Source: Methylomarinum sp965277025 (GTDB lineage: Bacteria; Pseudomonadota; Gammaproteobacteria; Methylococcales; Methylomonadaceae). Taken from it: a stretch of 64,000 bases of DNA. The notes below the pieces were generated by a model. The model was not told where the DNA came from. It did not search any database and worked only from the letters and a program-made list of their open reading frames with translations. The position numbers and the translations under genes were made by a program. This document shows positions 36,170 through 46,173 of this stretch, piece after piece. The stretch covers positions 2,356,001 to 2,420,000 of the forward strand of contig OZ255706.1 of NCBI GenBank assembly GCA_965277025.1. The letters are read 5' to 3'. Position 1 is the first letter of the stretch. Each line of letters opens with the position of its first letter.

Positions 36170-37009
36170 ATGTTGAATACAGTGCAATCAGATCTCACTC
36201 CAACCGATTTGTTGAAAGGTGATCTTCAGCTCACCACACCTCCCAGCATTTACCTGGCGCTTAAAGAAACAATCAATGATCCTAAAAAAAATATTCATGA
36301 TGCAGCGGATATAATCGAAAAAGACCCGGCACTATCGGCCCGCTTACTACGCATTGTCAATAGTGCTTTTTATGGCTTTCCTTCCCAGATTCTTTCTATA
36401 GACCGGGCCATCAATCTGATCGGCTTTAAAGAATTACAATCTTTGGTGCTAGGCACCATCATTATCGAACGCTTCACCGACTTGCCTGGCGCCATGTCAA
36501 TGCTGGATTTTTGGAGCCGTAGCCTGAAATGCGCTTTGATAACCGCTGAAATAGATAAATTGAAAGGCGGCCAATATCACGAGTCTTCTTTTATTTGTGG
36601 CCTGCTCCACGATATTGGCTTACTGGTTTTTTATCGACGCCTTCCCGAACTGGCTCGCGAAGTGGACTTATTACTCCAATCAGAAGAATCTTTGACCCCC
36701 TCAAAGCGAAGCAAAACTGGAACAACAAATTATTGGTTTTGATCACTATCAAATGGGAGCCGTATTGTGTCAATCCTGGAATTTGCCTGAATTGCTGGTC
36801 GAAACCATTCAATCTCATTCGCTTGCTCCTCAAGACACCTCGCTTTCTCCACTAGCCGCGATGATTCGTGAAATCAATTTTTTGTCGCAACGGGAATGCT
36901 GCCAGACTTGAAACCAATGGATATCACTGGTGAAGACTTTACAGAAGTTATCGAAAAAGCCTTGCTGGATTTTGATGAAATTTTCAATATTTTTTATCCC
37001 AACAGGTAA
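36170..37009 (+). pseudogene. HDOD-domain protein, frame broken twice
   Basis: The first part (to about 36690) reads LKGDLQLTTPPSIYLALKET, IIEKDPALSARLLRIVNSAF and CGLLHDIGLLVFYRRLPELA, a clear HDOD (signalling) domain. The frame then shifts at a C-run (five, four expected near 36699) to EAKLEQQIIGFDHYQMGAVL. It shifts again at a T-run (six, seven expected near 36880) to VATGMLPDLKPMDITGEDF, ending at 37009. Repaired length is about 280 residues, normal for the family. HDOD proteins work in signal transduction with unknown outputs. Both lesions are homopolymer-length, so error is possible. Confidence 0.85.
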
Positions 37010-37076
37010 ATATAGTGGCTTAACCAGCATTAAGTCTCTAAAATATCAGCTGTTTCTTTTTTCTTAAGTTCTATAA

Positions 37077-37724
37077 ATGCCTTTTATGAATACCCATCAC
37101 ATCGTTTTTTTCTTTGTTTTATTTATTAGCGGCTGCTCCTCGATCTATTTGAATACTCTGGAAAAAATGGGTATTCCAAAACGGGAAGTCATGATTCACC
37201 GGGTTGAAAAAGCCCGTGAAACTCAGGAAGAAGCCAAACAGCAATTCAGTTCCGCCCTGGAACAGTTTCAGGCATTGACGAATTATTCCGGTGGCGACCT
37301 GGAAGACGTCTACAATCGTTTGAATGACGCCTATCAGGACAGTCTGGATAAAGCCAACGAAATCCGGAAACGCATAGCGGATATTGAAGATGTCTCCGAA
37401 GCCCTGTTCGCTGAGTGGGAAGAGGAAATTGAACAATACAGCAGTCCATCGTTAAAACGCAACAGCCAGCTAAAACTGGCCAAAACCAAGCGTCAATATC
37501 AACAATTGATCAGCGCGATGAAAAAGGCTGAAGCGAAAATGCAGCCGGTACTGGCCGTTTTTAAAGACCAGGTATTGTATTTAAAGCATAATCTCAACAC
37601 CCAGGCTATTGCGTCGTTAAAAGAAGATTTAGGCGATATTCAATCGGATGTCGCTAACTTGATCCGCGCCATGGAAAAATCGATCGATGAGGCCAATCAA
37701 TTTATCCAATCGATGGAAAAATAG
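37077..37724 (+). CDS. DUF2959 lipoprotein, coiled coil
   Basis: 215 residues. It has a signal with lipobox (LFISGC, Cys near 19) and then a long helical, charged region (REVMIHRVEKARETQEEAKQ, LSGGDLEDVY-like NYSGGDLEDVYNRLND, ANEIRKRIADIEDVSEAL) typical of DUF2959. It is probably tethered in the envelope as a coiled coil. Function unknown. A second ATG at 37086 is equally plausible. It stands alone between the HDOD gene and a repeat-rich gap. Confidence 0.82.
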   Translation: MPFMNTHHIVFFFVLFISGCSSIYLNTLEKMGIPKREVMIHRVEKARETQEEAKQQFSSALEQFQALTNYSGGDLEDVYNRLNDAYQDSLDKANEIRKRIADIEDVSEALFAEWEEEIEQYSSPSLKRNSQLKLAKTKRQYQQLISAMKKAEAKMQPVLAVFKDQVLYLKHNLNTQAIASLKEDLGDIQSDVANLIRAMEKSIDEANQFIQSMEK

Positions 37725-37749
37725 TTTGGCCAAACCTGAGTAATGCATA

Positions 37750-37780
37750 AAGGGAATCGCTGATTTATTCACGATTCCTT
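37750..37780. repeat. Solo DRE end palindrome
   Basis: GGGAATCGCTGATTTATTCACGATTCC is the terminal hairpin of the DRE without its body. A second weaker one lies near 37971-37996. Between them are the hairpin GGTTCCCAAGC...GCTTGGGAACC (37803-37828) and the next repeat. Confidence 0.75.
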
Positions 37781-37840
37781 GCGGTACGAGTCTCTCTTTG
37801 CTGGTTCCCAAGCTCCCGCTTGGGAACCTTGATCCAGCAT

Positions 37841-37971
37841 GTAGGATGGGTAAAACGCAGTGAAACCCATCGAAAAACAGTTGCAAACGATGGGTTTCGC
37901 TAACGCTCTCGGCAACTGCTCCTGCGTTGCTCTACCTCCTGCATCCATGCAGTCGCACCCATCCTGCTACA
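37841..37971. repeat. REP-like element GTAGGATGGGT, long form, copy 2
   Basis: It holds the same modules as 32638-32764 with the central hairpin inverted (AAACCCATCG...CGATGGGTTTC), ending ACCCATCCTGCTAC. Confidence 0.85.
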
Positions 37972-38065
37972 CTGATTTATTCAACGATTCCTTAAGCCCC
38001 CGAGCAATTTTCCAGGCAGAATGTATCCAATCTCATCTTGAAAGGTATAATAGCCGTTTTCCTGA

Positions 38066-39865
38066 ATGCCTGACACACTCGTGAGTCAAAACAAACATCA
38101 CTATAATTGGAGTTATATAGCCCGAGTTGCCCTAAAGCATAAAAAACAGCTGGTAATCGCTCATTTTATCGCCGTTTTGGCAACGCTTGCCAGTGTTCCG
38201 GTTCCCTTGTTGATGCCGTTACTGGTTGATGAAGTTTTGCTGGACAAACCGGGCGCTATCGTCCATTTCATCAATTCCCTCACGCCGCCGGAGTGGCAAC
38301 AGCCAGCTTTATATATTGCCATTATCTTGCTCACCAGTGTTCTGTTGCGGTTTATTGCCCTGATATTCAATATTATTCAGACCCGCCAGTTCAGTTTCAT
38401 TGCCAAGGATGTGGTCTTCCGTATCCGCAAAAAACTGATCAATCATTTACAGCTCATCTCCATGTCGGAGTACGAAAGCCTCGGCAGTGGCAATATTGTC
38501 ACCCATTTGGTCACCGACCTCGATACCATCGACAGTTTTATCGGCACCACCATCAGCAAGTTATTGGTCGCCTGCCTGACCGTTTTGGGTACCGCCATCA
38601 TCTTGCTGTGGATGCACTGGAAACTGGGTCTGTTCATTATTTTTCTGAATCCGGTAGTGATTTTTTTCGCGCGTGCCATCGGTTCAAAAGTCAAACACCT
38701 CAAAGCCCAGGAAAACAAGGCTTACGCCGTATTTCAGCAAGCCTTGACCGAAACGCTGGAAGCCATTCATCAAATCCGCGCCTGCAACCGGGAAAAATAT
38801 TATTACAGCAGATTGATCGAGGCCGCAAAAGCCGTTAAACAACGCTCCAGTGTATTTGCCTGGAAAAGCGATACTGCTGTCAGGCTGAGCTTTCTGGTAT
38901 TTTTATTCGGCTTTGATATTTTTCGCGCCACTGCCATGCTGATGGTGTTGTATTCAGATTTAACCATCGGCGAAATGCTGGCGGTATTTGGTTATTTATG
39001 GTTTATGATGTCCCCAGTGCAGGAAATTTTAGGCATCCAGCAAGCCTTCTTCGCCGCCAAAGGCGCACTGGAGCGCATCAATCAACTTACCCAATTAAAA
39101 CAAGAACCCCATTACCCGCACCTGAAAAACCCGTTTAAAAACCAAACCACCGTTTCCATCCGTATTGAAGATCTGCATTTTCGCTATCAGGATGAACCGG
39201 TTTTAAACGGTATCAATCTCACCATTGGCAAAGGTGAAAAGGTTGCTTTGGTTGGCGCCAGTGGCGGAGGAAAATCCACCCTGGCGCAGGTCTTGATTGG
39301 TCTGTATCCCATCAAAAAAGGGATGATTTATTTCGATGAAATTCCCGTCACGCAAATTGGCCTGGAAGTGGTCAGGGAAAATGTCGCCACTGTTTTACAA
39401 CACCCCGCCCTGTTCAATGATACGATTCGCATGAATCTGACTCTGGGCCGCAATATCAGCGACCAGGAATTATGGCAGGCGCTTGACATCGCCCAGCTTA
39501 AATCGACCATAAAATCGCTCCCCAAACAACTGGATACCATCATTGGTTTACATGGTATGCGCTTGTCGGGCGGTCAACGCCAACGCCTGGCCATTGCCCG
39601 GATGATAGTCAGTCAACCTAAAGTCGTGATTCTGGATGAAGCGACTTCCGCGCTGGATACTCAAACTGAATACCGCCTGCATGAATCATTGAATGAATTC
39701 CTGCAAGACAAAACTACGCTGATCATTGCCCACAGGCTTAGCAGCATCAAGCAAGCCGACCATGTTTATGTGTTTGAACAAGGTAAAATTTGCGAACAAG
39801 GCAAACATGAAACATTGATCCGGCAAAATGGTCTATACGCCAAACTTTATAGTGAATATCAATAA
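38066..39865 (+). CDS. ABC exporter (fused membrane and ATPase domains, MsbA-like)
   Basis: 599 residues. Six predicted membrane helices lie in about the first 330 residues. The ATPase domain has Walker A GASGGGKST (near 397), signature LSGGQRQR (near 498), Walker B VVILDEATSALD (near 519) and a switch His in IIAHRLSS. It is an inner-membrane half-transporter acting as a dimer. Substrate unknown: lipid, peptide or drug. The stop overlaps the start of the PHP gene (AATAATG). Confidence 0.9.
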   Translation: MPDTLVSQNKHHYNWSYIARVALKHKKQLVIAHFIAVLATLASVPVPLLMPLLVDEVLLDKPGAIVHFINSLTPPEWQQPALYIAIILLTSVLLRFIALIFNIIQTRQFSFIAKDVVFRIRKKLINHLQLISMSEYESLGSGNIVTHLVTDLDTIDSFIGTTISKLLVACLTVLGTAIILLWMHWKLGLFIIFLNPVVIFFARAIGSKVKHLKAQENKAYAVFQQALTETLEAIHQIRACNREKYYYSRLIEAAKAVKQRSSVFAWKSDTAVRLSFLVFLFGFDIFRATAMLMVLYSDLTIGEMLAVFGYLWFMMSPVQEILGIQQAFFAAKGALERINQLTQLKQEPHYPHLKNPFKNQTTVSIRIEDLHFRYQDEPVLNGINLTIGKGEKVALVGASGGGKSTLAQVLIGLYPIKKGMIYFDEIPVTQIGLEVVRENVATVLQHPALFNDTIRMNLTLGRNISDQELWQALDIAQLKSTIKSLPKQLDTIIGLHGMRLSGGQRQRLAIARMIVSQPKVVILDEATSALDTQTEYRLHESLNEFLQDKTTLIIAHRLSSIKQADHVYVFEQGKICEQGKHETLIRQNGLYAKLYSEYQ

Positions 39866-40722
39866 TGACTGCCGAAAAATACGACCTGCACTGCCACTCG
39901 ACCGCTTCAGATGGGGCACTGACGCCTGCTGAAGTCGTCAAACGCGCCAAACTTCAGGGTGTAACTCATCTTGCGTTAACCGACCACGACACTACGGATG
40001 GATTGAAAGAAGCACAAATTGCCGCTGAACAACAGGACATCACCCTGATTCCCGGGATTGAATTATCAGCCAGCTGGCAAAAAAAATGCCTGCATATCGT
40101 TGGCCTGGGAATTGACCCGGAACACCCTGCCTTATTTGACGGCATCGAGACACAGCAAAAAATCCGTATCGAACGAGCGGCTAAAATTGCCGAAAAACTG
40201 AACAAAAAACGCATCGGCGGCGCACTGGAAGCGGTTTGCCAACAAGCCGGAGAGACGATGGTGACGCGCCTGCATTTTGCCGAATTTTTACTGCAGAATC
40301 ATTACGTCGACAGCTTTCAGGAAGCCTTTGACAAATACCTGGGAGCGGGCAAACCAGCTTATGTCGCCACCACCTGGGCCAGTCTTGAAAACACGGTACA
40401 CTGGATCACTGAATCTGGCGGCGTCGCCGTCCTTGCGCATCCACTGCGCTATAAAATGACGGCCAGCTGGTTACGAAAAGCCCTGACAGCCTTTAAACAC
40501 GCAGGTGGCGCCGCCATTGAAGTCGTCACCGGCCAAAGTTCGGTTGATGATATTCAACGCAGCCTGCATTTTGCCAGACAATTTGATTTTATGGCATCCC
40601 AGGGTTCCGACTTTCACAATCCAGACAACCGCTGGGTGGAACTGGGCAGACTGGCACCTATGCCAGACGGAATAAAACCAATTTGGCGAAGCGAAAATTT
40701 TGCCGGCATCCTCACTTCGTAA
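39865..40722 (+). CDS. rnm: PHP-domain phosphoesterase (RNase AM / YciV family)
   Basis: 285 residues. The PHP metal-binding motifs are DLHCHSTASDGALTPAE, ALTDHDTTDGL, PGIELSASWQ, VAVLAHPLRYK and SQGSDFHNPD. Characterised YciV relatives are 5'-3' exonucleases or 3',5'-nucleotide bisphosphate phosphatases acting on short RNA and on 5S/16S/23S rRNA 5' ends. It is coupled to the ABC gene by overlapping stop and start. An IS630 lies 26 bp after the stop. Confidence 0.87.
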   Translation: MTAEKYDLHCHSTASDGALTPAEVVKRAKLQGVTHLALTDHDTTDGLKEAQIAAEQQDITLIPGIELSASWQKKCLHIVGLGIDPEHPALFDGIETQQKIRIERAAKIAEKLNKKRIGGALEAVCQQAGETMVTRLHFAEFLLQNHYVDSFQEAFDKYLGAGKPAYVATTWASLENTVHWITESGGVAVLAHPLRYKMTASWLRKALTAFKHAGGAAIEVVTGQSSVDDIQRSLHFARQFDFMASQGSDFHNPDNRWVELGRLAPMPDGIKPIWRSENFAGILTS

Positions 40723-40837
40723 ACAGTCAATTCAAATGAAAAAGACTAGTGCGCAGAAGCGAAAACACCAATGCTATCTATGAGGAATATATTGTAATAT
40801 GCTGAATAATACTATATTAAATTCAGCAGGTGATATC

Positions 40838-41338
40838 ATGCCACGTCTAACAGCAGCCCCAATCAGTTTAACAGAAGAACAACGCACGTTATTGCAAGGC
40901 ACAGTGCGTAAACATACAAGTCCTCAGAATTTGGTGACACGTTGCCGTATTATATTGTTGGCAGATGAAGGCATTAGTGTACATGAAACCATGCGCCAGT
41001 TAAAAACTGGACGGACAACTGTTCAAAATTGGCGAAAACGCTGGTTACAGAACCGTGAACAAGAAAATCCTTTAGCCCGGCTTCAAGATGCACCGCGAAG
41101 CGGTGCGCCTGCTATCTATACGGCGGAGCAAATTTGCAGCATTATCGCGATAGCCTGCGAACGCCCAGAGGATAGTCAACGCCCGATCACTCATTGGACG
41201 CAACAAGAAATAGCCGATGAAGCGATAAAACGGGGCATTGTTGATTATATTTCACAGCGCTCTGTTGGGCGCTTTTTAAAAAGAAGCGGACCTGCAACCC
41301 CACCGGATGAAAGGCTGGTTGACGGCAAAAAAAGATGA
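40838..41338 (+). CDS. IS630 transposase OrfA
   Basis: The ATG at 40838 follows CAGGTGATATC; an upstream ATG at 40799 is open too. It encodes the N-terminal HTH domains. The conserved sequence runs to VGRFLK and then leaves the family frame at TTTTTAAAAAG (41273-41283), ending in a non-conserved tail. Confidence 0.87.
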   Translation: MPRLTAAPISLTEEQRTLLQGTVRKHTSPQNLVTRCRIILLADEGISVHETMRQLKTGRTTVQNWRKRWLQNREQENPLARLQDAPRSGAPAIYTAEQICSIIAIACERPEDSQRPITHWTQQEIADEAIKRGIVDYISQRSVGRFLKRSGPATPPDERLVDGKKR

Positions 41339-42035
41339 ATACTTCGACGAGAGGTGTCAAGATGTTTGCGAAACCTGCCAACGGGCTTTGGAGCGGGAAG
41401 AGCAAGGCATCAAAACGATTTCGATTGATGAAATGACAGGGATTCAAGCTTTAGAGCGAGCAGCGCAGATATTGCCGATGAAGAAAGGAAAAATTGAGCG
41501 ACAAGAATTTGAATATATTCGACATGGTACCCAGACCTTGATTGCAGGTTTTGATGTGGCCACGGGAGAAGTAATGGGAAGTATAGGAGAAACTCGAACA
41601 GAGCAAGATTTTGCCGGGTTTTTGAACCTGCTTTTTCATCAACAACCCAAACAAACCCATTGGCATTTAGTCATGGATAATCTCAATACACATTGTTCAG
41701 AATCGGTGGTTCGATTAATTGCCGAAAAAATTTCGTATTCAGGAGAATCAGGGGTTAAAGGAAAAGAGGGTATTTTGAAATCAATGGAAAGTCGTACTGC
41801 TTTTTTGACTAACCCAAACCATCCGGTTGTTTTTCATTTTACCCCTAAGCATTGTTCATGGCTTAATCAGATAGAGATCTGGTTTTCTATTTTAATGCGT
41901 AAAGTAATCCGGCGCGGCAACTTTAAATCTAAAGAGGATTTAAACAAAAAAATAGCGGATTTCATAAAATATTTCAATGAAACCATGGCTAAGCCTTTTC
42001 GTTGGACGTATCAGGCTAAGCCACTTACTCAATAG
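41307..42035 (+). CDS. IS630 transposase OrfB (catalytic part)
   Basis: The open frame reaches back to 41283 as EADLQPHRMKGWLTAKKDEY, which is family-like, so the real product is probably a fusion with OrfA made by a frame change. The DDE residues are in ISIDEMTGIQ, HLVMDNLNTH and SWLNQIEIWFS. It is intact here, unlike copies a and b. Confidence 0.88.
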   Translation: MKGWLTAKKDEYFDERCQDVCETCQRALEREEQGIKTISIDEMTGIQALERAAQILPMKKGKIERQEFEYIRHGTQTLIAGFDVATGEVMGSIGETRTEQDFAGFLNLLFHQQPKQTHWHLVMDNLNTHCSESVVRLIAEKISYSGESGVKGKEGILKSMESRTAFLTNPNHPVVFHFTPKHCSWLNQIEIWFSILMRKVIRRGNFKSKEDLNKKIADFIKYFNETMAKPFRWTYQAKPLTQ

Positions 42036-42061
42036 AGTGAGAACTTACGCTTGTTTGCACT

Positions 42062-42224
42062 AGGAGGCTGTCGAATTATGGATGATTCTACTGCGACAGC
42101 GGATGCGGCGTATTTTTCTGCTCTTTTTCGTTGCGTAGCACCACGTAGCGCTACCAAAATAGCAAAAAAATCCCCTCGATTTCCCACTCGTCTCGTCATG
42201 AACCCCATAACCCGACAGCCTCCT
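42062..42224. mobile_element. MITE with AGGAGGCTGTCGG-type ends, copy 2
   Basis: 163 bp, the inverse of 11140-11303 with over 90% identity, set in CTAG (42060-42063, 42223-42226). The IS630 abuts it on the left, and the NlpC/P60 gene begins inside it on the right. Confidence 0.9.
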
Positions 42225-42770
42225 AGAAAAATACGCTTTTTTCAGCTGATCTTTTCCATCAAGCTAATTGTACTGTTAGGCGGTTGCGCCACGGAAGCGC
42301 CAAAACAGTTTATACATGAAAGCAGTGAACCAGTAAGCGAAAGCGCTTCCTCTCTGCCGCAAAAACCCCTTATCGTTCAGAAAATATACCGGCAATATCA
42401 ACACTGGAAAAACACGCCTTACCGCTACGGTGGACTGGATAAAAACGGCATTGATTGTTCTGGCCTGATTTACCGTATTTACCAGAATGAATTCGGTTTG
42501 ACTCTGCCGCGCACGACATCAGACCAGGTCAAACAGGGCATGGCTATTTCCAAAAACCGCCTGAAAGCAGGCGATCTGGTGTTTTTCAAAACCGGCTGGG
42601 GTAACCGTCATGTCGGCATCTATGTTGAAAATGGCATATTTTTGCATGTATCCAGTGGCGTCAAAAAAAAGGTGACGCTGTCAAAAATGGATAATATTTA
42701 TTGGAAGCGCAAATTCTGGACGGCTCGACGGGTTTTAGTCACTCAGCCCCAGGTATCTACTGTCCATTGA
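42198..42770 (+). CDS. NlpC/P60 lipoprotein (cell-wall peptidase)
   Basis: 190 residues from the ATG at 42198. The lipobox LLGGC follows IKLIVL, and the NlpC/P60 domain fills the C-terminal 120 residues. The catalytic Cys is in DKNGIDCSGLIYRIY, the His in NRHVGIYVENG and the third residue in FLHVSSG. It cleaves peptide stems of peptidoglycan in the periplasm. The ATG and the first nine or so codons (MNPITRQPPR) lie in the MITE; host sequence starts near KIRFFQL. No Shine-Dalgarno is visible there. The original start was probably displaced. Confidence 0.85.
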   Translation: MNPITRQPPRKIRFFQLIFSIKLIVLLGGCATEAPKQFIHESSEPVSESASSLPQKPLIVQKIYRQYQHWKNTPYRYGGLDKNGIDCSGLIYRIYQNEFGLTLPRTTSDQVKQGMAISKNRLKAGDLVFFKTGWGNRHVGIYVENGIFLHVSSGVKKKVTLSKMDNIYWKRKFWTARRVLVTQPQVSTVH

Positions 42771-42773
42771 TTT

Positions 42774-42928
42774 AGGGAAAAGCACTGAACAAATCATCCC
42801 TACTGTCAGCGACCGCAAAGCGCAAATGCGATTTACGCTTCTTTCTCAAAATCAATAGATTACAACTATCGATTTTGACGACAAGTCCCTGTGTCGTGGG
42901 AAGCTCTGATTTGCTCAACGATTCCTTA
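42774..42928. repeat. DRE copy between NlpC/P60 and cusA
   Basis: It runs from AGGGAAAAGCACTGAAC to CTCAACGATTCCTTA. Its last bases supply the cusA stop codon (TAA at 42926-42928, minus strand). Confidence 0.85.
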
Positions 42929-45900
42929 GATATTGTCCTTTCCGCTTCCAGCCTGCTGTTTGGTATGATGAATAATCCTCGGCAGTTTCCACAATACATA
43001 TAACGCCGGGAAAACCAGCAACACCATCAGCAAGGCCGAGATGGTTCCACCCACCATTGGAGCGGCAATGCGTTTCATCACATCCGCACCGGTATCTTCA
43101 CTGAGCAGAATCGGAATCAATGACACCAATAAGGTCAGGGCCGTCATCATCATCGGTCGTATGCGTTCGGCCGCGCCCATCGCAATCTGTTCGACGAGAA
43201 TGGCAGGCTGCATATCCGGATTTTGACGGTGACCTTCCTGCAAGGCCTGGTCCAGATAATGAAACATCAGTAATCCCAATTCGGCGGCCAGCCCGGCCAT
43301 GGCGATCATACCCACCCAGACGGCGACGCTCAATTTGTAATCCAGCCAGGATAACAGCCAGACAGAGCCGATCAATGCAAACGGCATGGCGCTGAGAACA
43401 AACAAGGTATCGGCGACACGCCCACAATGAAACAACAGCAATAAAAAAATCGCCAGCAAGGTGGTGGGAACCACCCATTTAAGTTTGGCCTTGGCGCGTT
43501 CGAAGTATTGAAACTGTCCAGCCCAGTCCAGCCGATAGCCGGCGGGCAAGGCAACCTGTTCGGCGATGACCTGTTTAGCCAGATCGACATAATCGGCCAC
43601 GCCGATATCGCCCTTGATATCGATAAAGACAAAGCCAACCAATTGCCCATCTTCATTGCGAATCATCGGCGCGCCGGTGCGAAATTTGATCTTCGCCAGT
43701 TCCGCCATGGGAATCTGATCGCCTGTCTGGCTGGTCACTAAAATCTTTTCCAAACGGGCGACAGAATCCCGGTAATCCCGGCCATAACGCAGCAAAACCT
43801 GATAGCGCTCCCTGCCTTCGATCGTTTGCGTCACTGGCAAACCGCCTACGGCAGTTAGCAGTTCATCTTCGACATCCTGAACATTCAAGCCATAACGGAC
43901 CAACGCATCGCGCTGGAAATCAAGATCCAGAAAATACCCTCCCGTCAATCGCTCGGCAAATGCGCTGCGGGTAAAAGTGGCCGTCCTCGTATCATGCAAT
44001 AACGCTTTTTCCAGCTTGACGGCAGTCGCTTCAATCTGGCCCAGTTCATCGCCAAAGACTTTAATACCTAAGGTGCTGCGGATGCCTGTCGCCAACATTT
44101 CGGTTCGGGTCTGGATCGGCATCCACACCAAACATTGGGCATTCCCGGATAATCGAGTGCGCTATCCATTTCGGCGATCAGATCATCCCAGCTCAGACCT
44201 TCCCGCCATTGACTCTTCGGTTTCAAGGTGACCACGGTTTCCACCATGGATAAGGGCGCAGGATCGGTGGCGCTGGTGGAGCGGCCTATTTTTCCGAATA
44301 CATGCTCAACTTCAGGAAAACTTTTCAATTGTTTATCCATGGCCTCTAAAACCCCGCCCGCCTGGGTAATCGACATGCTCGGCAAGGCGGTAGGCATATA
44401 CAGAATACTGCCTTCATTCAGAGGCGACATAAATTCATTCCCTAATTGACGCATCACTGGCCAGGTCAAAATCAACATCAGCAATGACACCGCCACGACA
44501 ATCCAGCGAAAACGTATCGATACTTTGATCAATGGCAAAAACAGCTTGTTCAAAAAGCGGTTAACGGGATTCGAAGCGGAACGAATATTACCCCGCACCA
44601 ATAACACCGCCAATGCCGGAATCAGCGTCACCAACAACAATGCGGCAAACGCCATGCTATAGGTTTTGGTGAAAGCCAGTGGCTTGAACAGACGGCCTTC
44701 GGTCGCTTCCAGCGAAAAAACCGGTATGAATGAAAGCGTGATAATCAGCAGCGAAAAAAACACGCTGGGTCCCACCTGCTGCATCGCCTGAGTAATGACT
44801 ATTTTACGCGGGTTCCGCTTATCATCCTGACTCAATTTTTTATGGATATTGTCCATCATCACCACTCCGGCATCGACCATCGCGCCAATCGCCACCGCAA
44901 TGCCGCCCAAAGACATGATATTGGCTGTCAAGCCTTGCAGAGCCATCGGAATGAACGCCAGCAAAATAGCGATTGGCAAGGTGATGCAAACCACCAGCGC
45001 CGAGCGGACATGCAACAAAAAAACAATAATGATCAAAGAAACCACCAGTATTTCCTCAATCAGTGTATCTTCAAGTGTCACGATGGCCCGCTCAATCAGG
45101 CTGGAGCGGTCATAGGTGACCACCACTTCCACGCCGGGCGGCAAGCCCGGCTTCACATTTTCAAGACGTTGCTTGACCCGCTCGATGACTTTCAGCGCAT
45201 TTTCGCCATAACGCATAACGACAATGCCGCCCACGGTCTGACCTTCGCCATCCAGCTCCGCCACACCTCGCAGCAGCCCTGGCCCCAGGGTAATATCAGC
45301 TACTTGAGACAGTTTTATCGGCACATGATGTTTATCCACGCCGATGATGACTTTTTTCAAATCATCGATGGATTTCAGATAGCCCCGGCCCCGGATAAAA
45401 TGTTCGTGTCCGGCGATTTCTATGACCCTGCCGCCGACATCGTTATTGGAGCGGCGCACCGCCCGGGCTACCGTGTCGAGTGTAATGCCGAAACTCGCCA
45501 GCCGGAAAGGATCGATATGGATCTGGTATTCTTTGACAAAACCACCGATGGAAGCGACTTCCGACACACCTTCGACAGCGCCCAGCCAATATCGCAGTTT
45601 GAAATCCTGAATGGCGCGCAATTCGGCCAAGTCATGCTGCCCGGTTTTATCCACCAGAGCATACTGAAACACCCAACCCACTCCGGTTGCATCCGGTCCC
45701 AATGTGGGTTGCACATTGTCCGGCAACTGGCTGGCCGCAGTGCTGAGAAATTCCAATACTCTGGAGCGCGCCCAGTAAATATCGGTCCCTTCCTCAAAAA
45801 TCACATAGACAAAGCTGGTGCCAAACATGCTCTGTCCTCGGACAAAACGCACATTAGGTACGGACAGTAAGGCGCTGGTGAGCGGATAAGTGATCTGATC

Positions 45901-46136
45901 TTCCACCAGATCCGGACTGCGTCCCGGCCATTCGGTATAAACGATCACCTGCACATCGGACAAATCCGGAATGGCATCCAGCGGTAATTGAAAAAAGCTG
46001 CGATAACCCCATACGGACAGAACCGCGACCAGCAACAGGGTGATGCCGGGTTTGTCGGCGCACAAGGCGATCAGCCTGGCGACCCAGCTTGATTCCGGCG
46101 AATGGGAAGTGGTTTTTCCGGGTTACGTTCTACCAT
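42926..46136 (-). pseudogene. cusA: CusA-type heavy-metal RND efflux pump, two frame breaks
   Basis: This is a 1070-residue-class RND pump. The N-terminal part reads LPLDAIPDLSDVQVIVYTEW and the middle has GGIAVAIGAMVDAGVVMMDN, with the TM4 acidic motif of the CusA/CzcA family. The frame shifts at NVW|WMPIQTRTEMLATGIRS near 44130, where TG is doubled. The second half (42926-44131) runs to the end. The start is also displaced: MVERNPEK at 46136 joins SSWVARLIALCADKPG only if an A-run of five near 46115 had six. It pumps Cu/Ag or Zn/Cd/Co from periplasm and cytoplasm; the ion is not decidable. It is the last gene of cusCBA. Confidence 0.9.
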
Positions 46137-46173
46137 TGGTTGATCCCCGACTTGAGTTTGCTTTCCGCGGCTA

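Larger units (their letters stand above)
40749..42060 (+). mobile_element. IS630-family element, copy c (best preserved)
   Basis: 1312 bp, from GTGCGCAGAAGCG to CGCTTGTTTGCAC, with TA on both sides (40747-40748, 42061-42062). The right TA belongs to the CTAG of the adjacent MITE. Both reading frames are open. Confidence 0.94.

Noticed and set aside
41451..41666. Repeated small frame found in all three IS630 copies
   Set aside because: It is the reverse-strand shadow of OrfB; conservation follows from that of the transposase.
44842..45870. 342-codon frame opposite cusA
   Set aside because: It is antisense to a clearly conserved RND gene, His/Gln/Asp-rich in the way shadow frames are, and has no start signal.
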